NCBI GenBank assembly: GCA_030263275.1
Contig: SZOR01000137.1
Location: 1 to 9,215 of the forward strand
Length of the DNA: 9,215 bases
Direction: 5' to 3'
From: DSNY01 sp016861185
GTDB lineage: Bacteria > Pseudomonadota > Gammaproteobacteria > Burkholderiales > Burkholderiaceae_F
Shown here piece after piece: positions 6,069 through 9,215 of this stretch; the stretch's first letter is position 1, and every line of letters begins with the position of its first letter. The notes beneath the pieces were generated by a model, which had not been told where the DNA came from, did no database searches, and saw only the letters and a program-made list of their open reading frames with translations. The position numbers and the translations under genes were made by a program.

Positions 6069-7064
6069 TCAGGCCGCCCAGAACTGCTGCAGCGAGCTGA
6101 GCTGCTCGGACGCCGGCTGCGCGCCCAGCTCGTACATCAGCTTGCGCACGTCCGCGTAGCGGCGCTGCTGGAAGCGCAGTTCCGCCAGATACGGCAGCAC
6201 GTTCCGGCGCGGCATGCCGTGCTCGAGCGCCGCGCTGAGCGCGGCGCGCGCGGGCTGCAGCTCGCCGCGCTTCAGGCGGATGCGGCCGATCAGCAACCAG
6301 CGCGCACCATCGGCCGCGCTGCCGTCGAGCGCCTGCTCGGTGTGGATCAGCGCCTGTTCGAGCGCGTAGCGCTGCATGTCGCCCTGCACGAGCGCCTGGT
6401 AGACCAGCTCCCAGTAGAGCTGTCCGATCCGGTGATGCACGAGGCGCGCGGTGTCGCGGTCGCCGATCTCCTCGGCGGCGGCCAGCACGCTGCGCTCGCG
6501 CACGAGCTGCTCGGAGATCGACTTCTCGCGGCGGTCGAGCAGGCCGTAGGCAAGCAGCCGCATGTCGTCGGCCGGATCGGTCAGCATTTCGCGCAGCACC
6601 GCGCCGCTGGCGGGTGTGGCGGCCGACCCGATCGCCAGCAGCGCTTCGACGCGCGCGGTCGACGGCAGCGCCTCCGCGCGCAGCCGGGCGCGCACCGCGC
6701 CGCCGCGCAGCCGCGTCAGGTCGTAGTCGCGCGTGGCCGTGTATTCGGGCGCGGCGACGCGGCGGAACACGGTCGGTTTCAGAAGCTGCGGAAACAGCGT
6801 GCCGGCGATCACGCCGACGAAGCTCACGACGAGTCCGATCACCGGCACGAAGAAGTTCAGTCCGAACAGCGAGGCCCACACCCAGCGCCGCGGGCGGCGA
6901 TACGCCCGCGGGAAAAGCAGCCCGATCGCCACCGCGATCAGCGCGCTCGCCGTCGCGTGCAGCACGAGGAAGGCGATCAGCGTCTCGAGCGCCGCTGCGC
7001 CGCGCGCCACCAGCAGCAGCGCGGCCGACTCCGCGGTGAGCGCAGGAATCCAGAGCTTAAGCAC
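6069..7064 (-). CDS. pelE: PelE, inner-membrane TPR-like Pel assembly protein
   Basis: This 331-residue protein matches P. aeruginosa PelE in length (about 329) and in operon position. PelE is an inner-membrane protein with a cytoplasmic helical-repeat domain that works with PelD, PelF and PelG in Pel synthesis. Hydrophobic segments lie at about 8-50 (probably two helices) and 62-90 (FGLNFFVPVIGLVVSFVGVIAGTLFP), separated by the basic stretch PRAYRRPRR. Residues from about 130 onward are alpha-helical and repeat-like, with TPR-style pairs such as LVHHRIGQLYWELVYQAL (208-225), HTEQALDG..ARWLLIGRIRLKRGELQPAR (241-273) and LPYLAELRFQQRRYADVRKL (290-309). The start is a GTG at 7064, preceded by GGAG with a 7-nt spacer, and it overlaps the end of pelD by 8 nt, so translation is probably coupled. 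Assignment rests on architecture and context more than on a catalytic motif. Confidence 0.9.
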   Translation of the reverse strand: MLKLWIPALTAESAALLLVARGAAALETLIAFLVLHATASALIAVAIGLLFPRAYRRPRRWVWASLFGLNFFVPVIGLVVSFVGVIAGTLFPQLLKPTVFRRVAAPEYTATRDYDLTRLRGGAVRARLRAEALPSTARVEALLAIGSAATPASGAVLREMLTDPADDMRLLAYGLLDRREKSISEQLVRERSVLAAAEEIGDRDTARLVHHRIGQLYWELVYQALVQGDMQRYALEQALIHTEQALDGSAADGARWLLIGRIRLKRGELQPARAALSAALEHGMPRRNVLPYLAELRFQQRRYADVRKLMYELGAQPASEQLSSLQQFWAA

Positions 7065-8445
7065 CGCAACGCTCCAGAAAGGCCGCGAGCTGCTCGGGCA
7101 ACGGCCCTTCGCCGACCTCGGTCGTGTACACCGCGAGCCCGGCGGACGCGAGATCCGCGCCGTACTGTTCGCGCAGCGAGCGGCCGACCCGCTCGAGATA
7201 GCCGGACAGCCCCGACTGCGCGGTCAGCGGCAGCAGCATCAGCAGAACGCGCAACTCGCCGTCCGCGTGCGACCACGCCACGTCGACCGTCCGGCGCAGC
7301 CGGTCGATGCGCGCGAACCAGTCGGGGGCCGCCCGCGCGTCGCGCGCGACGAAGGCGACCAGCGACGAGCGGACCGCCGCGGTGCCGAGCAGCCGCTGCA
7401 TGCGCACCAGCTCGAGCGCGAAATCGCCCGGGCAGCGCGGGTACGCGGCAAGCACCGGTCGCGTGGCTTCGGCATGGTCGATGCTGTCGGCGTAGTACGC
7501 GAGCAGCACGGTGACGAGCTGCAGCGTCTCCAGCGTCAGCGCGGTGAACGGCATCCGTTGCGCGACCAGCACGCCGAGCAGCCGCCCGCTGCTGGTGACC
7601 GCGGGCGCGCAGACGATGTAGCGGCTCGGCCGGTCGTCCTCGACGAAGGGCTCGCTCTGCACGTGCGTCAACTGCCCGCTTTCGAGCGCGGCGGCGAGCA
7701 TCGGGTCGGATTCGTCGAGCGCGCCGAAGTCGCCGACGCTCGCGACCGCGTGCGGCTTCAACTGCGCGTCGTCGATCGCGAACAGCGCCGCGCACTCGAG
7801 GCGGCACGTCTGCGCCAGAAGCTGCACCAGCCAGGCAGCGGCCGGCAGCGCCTCGTCGCGAACGTCCTCGCGCAGCACGCGCCCGCGCATCGCGGCGAAC
7901 ATCTCGCGCAGCGTGAAAGGACGCGCGATCAGCTCCTGTTCGAGCCGCTCGTGCGAGACCGACAGCAGGAAATGGTTGTGCGTCAGCGCGTGCAGCCGCT
8001 CGTCGATGTAGGCGTTGACCGCCTGCGCCTGGTTCAGCCGCGCGTTCCAGACGTCGGAGAATTCGCCGGCGATCAGCGCGAGGATCAGCCCGCCGAGGAA
8101 GCTCGCGCGCGGAAACTCGCCGGCGATCCCGCCGTAGGTCTGCAGCAGGAACCAGCCCGCGAGCGCGAAGCCCATCGCGAACACGCCGATCACCGAGCCG
8201 TAGCGCAGCGCGAGGATCGCCGCCGCCAGCCACAGCCACGGGAATCCGCCGTCGATCCAGAACGGGTCCTGCGGATTGAGCAGCCAGCTCAGCGCGAGCG
8301 ACGCGCCCATGAACAGCAGCGCCTCGCCCAGCGCGATGCGCCAGTCGGCGCTCGGCTTCCACAGCGTGACCGTGCGCGGCAAGAGCCGCCGCGCGGCGCG
8401 CTCGGCCGCCGACTGTTTGAGCCGGATCGCGGCGGGAATGCGCAT
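7057..8445 (-). CDS. pelD: PelD, inner-membrane c-di-GMP receptor of the Pel system
   Basis: This 462-residue protein matches P. aeruginosa PelD (about 455). PelD binds cyclic-di-GMP and switches on Pel polymerisation post-translationally. Four membrane helices are visible at about 38-56, 68-83, 85-106 and 115-133. They are followed by a probable helical linker (about 134-175), a GAF-like domain (about 175-325) and a degenerate GGDEF domain to the C-terminus. The inhibitory-site motif RTVD is at 385-388. Exactly five residues later, where an active diguanylate cyclase has GGDEF, stands ADGEL (394-398), so the site should bind c-di-GMP but not make it. R419 or R422 lies at about the distance of a further ligand-contacting arginine known in P. 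aeruginosa PelD (inference). The ATG at 8445 is chosen because it gives the family length and lies 8 nt after the pelC stop. Longer in-frame starts run through pelC. Its Shine-Dalgarno sequence is weak. Confidence 0.95.
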   Translation of the reverse strand: MRIPAAIRLKQSAAERAARRLLPRTVTLWKPSADWRIALGEALLFMGASLALSWLLNPQDPFWIDGGFPWLWLAAAILALRYGSVIGVFAMGFALAGWFLLQTYGGIAGEFPRASFLGGLILALIAGEFSDVWNARLNQAQAVNAYIDERLHALTHNHFLLSVSHERLEQELIARPFTLREMFAAMRGRVLREDVRDEALPAAAWLVQLLAQTCRLECAALFAIDDAQLKPHAVASVGDFGALDESDPMLAAALESGQLTHVQSEPFVEDDRPSRYIVCAPAVTSSGRLLGVLVAQRMPFTALTLETLQLVTVLLAYYADSIDHAEATRPVLAAYPRCPGDFALELVRMQRLLGTAAVRSSLVAFVARDARAAPDWFARIDRLRRTVDVAWSHADGELRVLLMLLPLTAQSGLSGYLERVGRSLREQYGADLASAGLAVYTTEVGEGPLPEQLAAFLERCGA

Positions 8446-8453
8446 CGCCCGGG

Positions 8454-8975
8454 CTATCTCGCGAGCGGCTGCGTGAGATCGCGCACCAGCTTCTGCGCGA
8501 CCGCGGAAAGCGCCTCGCGGCTCCAGCCGCTGCGGCCGCCGGTGGCCGTCCACATGACTTTTCCGCTCGCGACCTCGATCACCTGCAGCGTCAAGCCGAC
8601 CGCGGGTTCGCCGTCCACGCCGACCTTGTAGCGCCATTCGGAGACGCTCCCGGTCACCGCGTAGCGGATGCCGGCGCCGCGCGCCCACGCGAGCGCCCTG
8701 TCGATCGCCTGCGCGTCCTGCGGCTCGAACAGCGTTTCGGCGCCGAGGTTGCCCGGCGCGCGTACGAGATCGCTGATCCCGCGCGTGCGCAGCACGCCTT
8801 CGACGATCGCCGCGGCGCGCGCGCCGGCCTGCGGCGTTTCGGTGTGGTTGGCGAGCGGCAGCACGGCCCACCGCGCGTTGCGATCCAGCTCGGCGCGCGG
8901 CGCCACGTCGATCGTGCTGCACGCCGCGAGCGCCGCGAGCGCGCCCGCGGACAGAAGCGTCTTGATGCCGGCCAT
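8454..8975 (-). CDS. pelC: PelC, outer-membrane lipoprotein of the Pel export channel
   Basis: This 173-residue protein equals P. aeruginosa PelC (about 172) in size. PelC is a lipoprotein that forms a dodecameric ring under the outer membrane and helps guide Pel into PelB. The N-terminus MAGIKTLLSAGALAALAAC is a lipoprotein signal with lipobox LAAC and lipidated C19. The +2 residue is Ser, which fits outer-membrane sorting. The mature part has alternating strands and helices with ARWAVLPLANHTETPQAGARA (34-54), a WARGAGIRYAVTGSVSEWRYKVGVDG stretch (97-122) and VMWTATGG..GWSRE (140-154); WAVLPLANHT and YAVTGSVSEW resemble CsgG-like lipoprotein folds. Two starts are credible: ATG 8975 (AGGGAG, 6 nt spacer), preferred because it gives a compact signal, and ATG 9008 (AGGGAG, 6 nt spacer), which adds MNESKRRRESA. 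The gap to pelB is 76 nt or 43 nt respectively. Confidence 0.9.
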   Translation of the reverse strand: MAGIKTLLSAGALAALAACSTIDVAPRAELDRNARWAVLPLANHTETPQAGARAAAIVEGVLRTRGISDLVRAPGNLGAETLFEPQDAQAIDRALAWARGAGIRYAVTGSVSEWRYKVGVDGEPAVGLTLQVIEVASGKVMWTATGGRSGWSREALSAVAQKLVRDLTQPLAR

Positions 8976-9051
8976 CGCGGACTCCCTTCGTCGTTTCGAT
9001 TCGTTCATCGCAATCTCCCTGGATAACACGATTCGTTCGCCGTGACTGTCG

Positions 9052-9215
9052 TCAGAACAACCATCGGTAGCGCACGTTGAACTGCCTGTACGGCGCGGCA
9101 TCCGCCCCGCGCGTCGAGCCGCCGGCGGCGGCGAATTCGAGGCGATCGGCGCCGAAGGCGCTGCCGCCGATGCCGAGCTGCCATTCCGTGTTGGCGCCGC
9201 TCGCCCGGTCGTGCA
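9052..9215 (-). CDS. pelB: PelB, outer-membrane Pel export porin, C-terminal end
   Basis: The last 54 codons of a gene entering from the right edge end in TGA at 9052-9054. This frame is too short to stand alone but has the features of an outer-membrane beta-barrel end. It shows alternating hydrophobic/polar strands such as TEWQLGIGGSAFG and DRLEFAAAGG. The final strand, YRQFNVRYRWLF, ends in Phe, the usual BAM-recognition signature. PelB is a large protein with periplasmic TPR repeats and a 16-strand barrel that exports Pel and binds PelA and PelC. Its place directly upstream of pelC fits the canonical pelABCDEFG order. The call depends on context plus the barrel signature, because the TPR region and most of the barrel are outside the window. 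Confidence 0.85.
   Translation of the reverse strand, partial: HDRASGANTEWQLGIGGSAFGADRLEFAAAGGSTRGADAAPYRQFNVRYRWLF

Noticed and set aside
2864..6100. An uninterrupted plus-strand reading frame of 1078 codons opposite pelG and pelF
   Set aside because: Its product is an Arg/Glu/Gln/His-rich low-complexity protein with no recognisable domain, and it runs exactly opposite two clear Pel genes. Long open antisense frames are expected from strong G/C third-position bias.
6219..8631. Overlapping plus-strand frames opposite pelE and pelD (6219-7514 and 6733-8631)
   Set aside because: They overlap each other, have biased composition and no family features, and are explained as shadows of pelE and pelD.

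Overview
The window is a GC-rich chromosomal segment, most likely from a betaproteobacterium (Burkholderiales or Rhodocyclales type). The support is indirect: very strong G/C third-position bias, the proteobacterial style of the oxygen-dependent protoporphyrinogen oxidase and of ComM, an uncharacterised periplasmic repeat protein of a kind I associate with this group, and two G/C-rich palindromic repeats of a style scattered through such genomes. The genus cannot be fixed from the sequence alone.

Left part (1-1323, + strand): the 3' end of hemY (haem biosynthesis) runs in from outside and is followed by a plausible intrinsic terminator. Next comes a 193-residue exported protein made of two copies of a roughly 75-residue unit set exactly 90 residues apart. 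A 95-bp palindromic repeat fills most of the gap between this gene and the convergent comM gene.

Middle and right part (1375-9215, all on the - strand): reading from right to left this is the end of pelB, then pelC, pelD, pelE, pelF, pelG and finally comM. pelB-G is the canonical order of the Pel exopolysaccharide locus. PelD is the inner-membrane c-di-GMP receptor, and its RxxD I-site is still visible in front of a degenerate GGDEF motif. PelE is the membrane-anchored TPR-like partner, PelF the cytoplasmic glycosyltransferase and PelG the 12-helix transporter. PelC and PelB make the lipoprotein ring and outer-membrane export barrel. pelA, the remainder of pelB and the operon promoter would lie beyond position 9215. 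The genes from pelC to pelG are 19 nt apart or closer, or overlap, so they should be one translationally coupled transcript. comM, a DNA branch-migration helicase used in natural transformation, starts 49 nt after pelG on the same strand and may receive read-through.

The main oddity is that an 88-bp palindromic repeat sits inside the 3' end of pelF and is read as protein, giving PelF a Pro/Gly/Glu-rich tail absent from a standard-length PelF. I found no mobile-element gene, CRISPR array, tRNA or rRNA. I also found no evidence for an entirely new multi-gene system; the novelty is in details of a known Pel locus and in the uncharacterised periplasmic protein.
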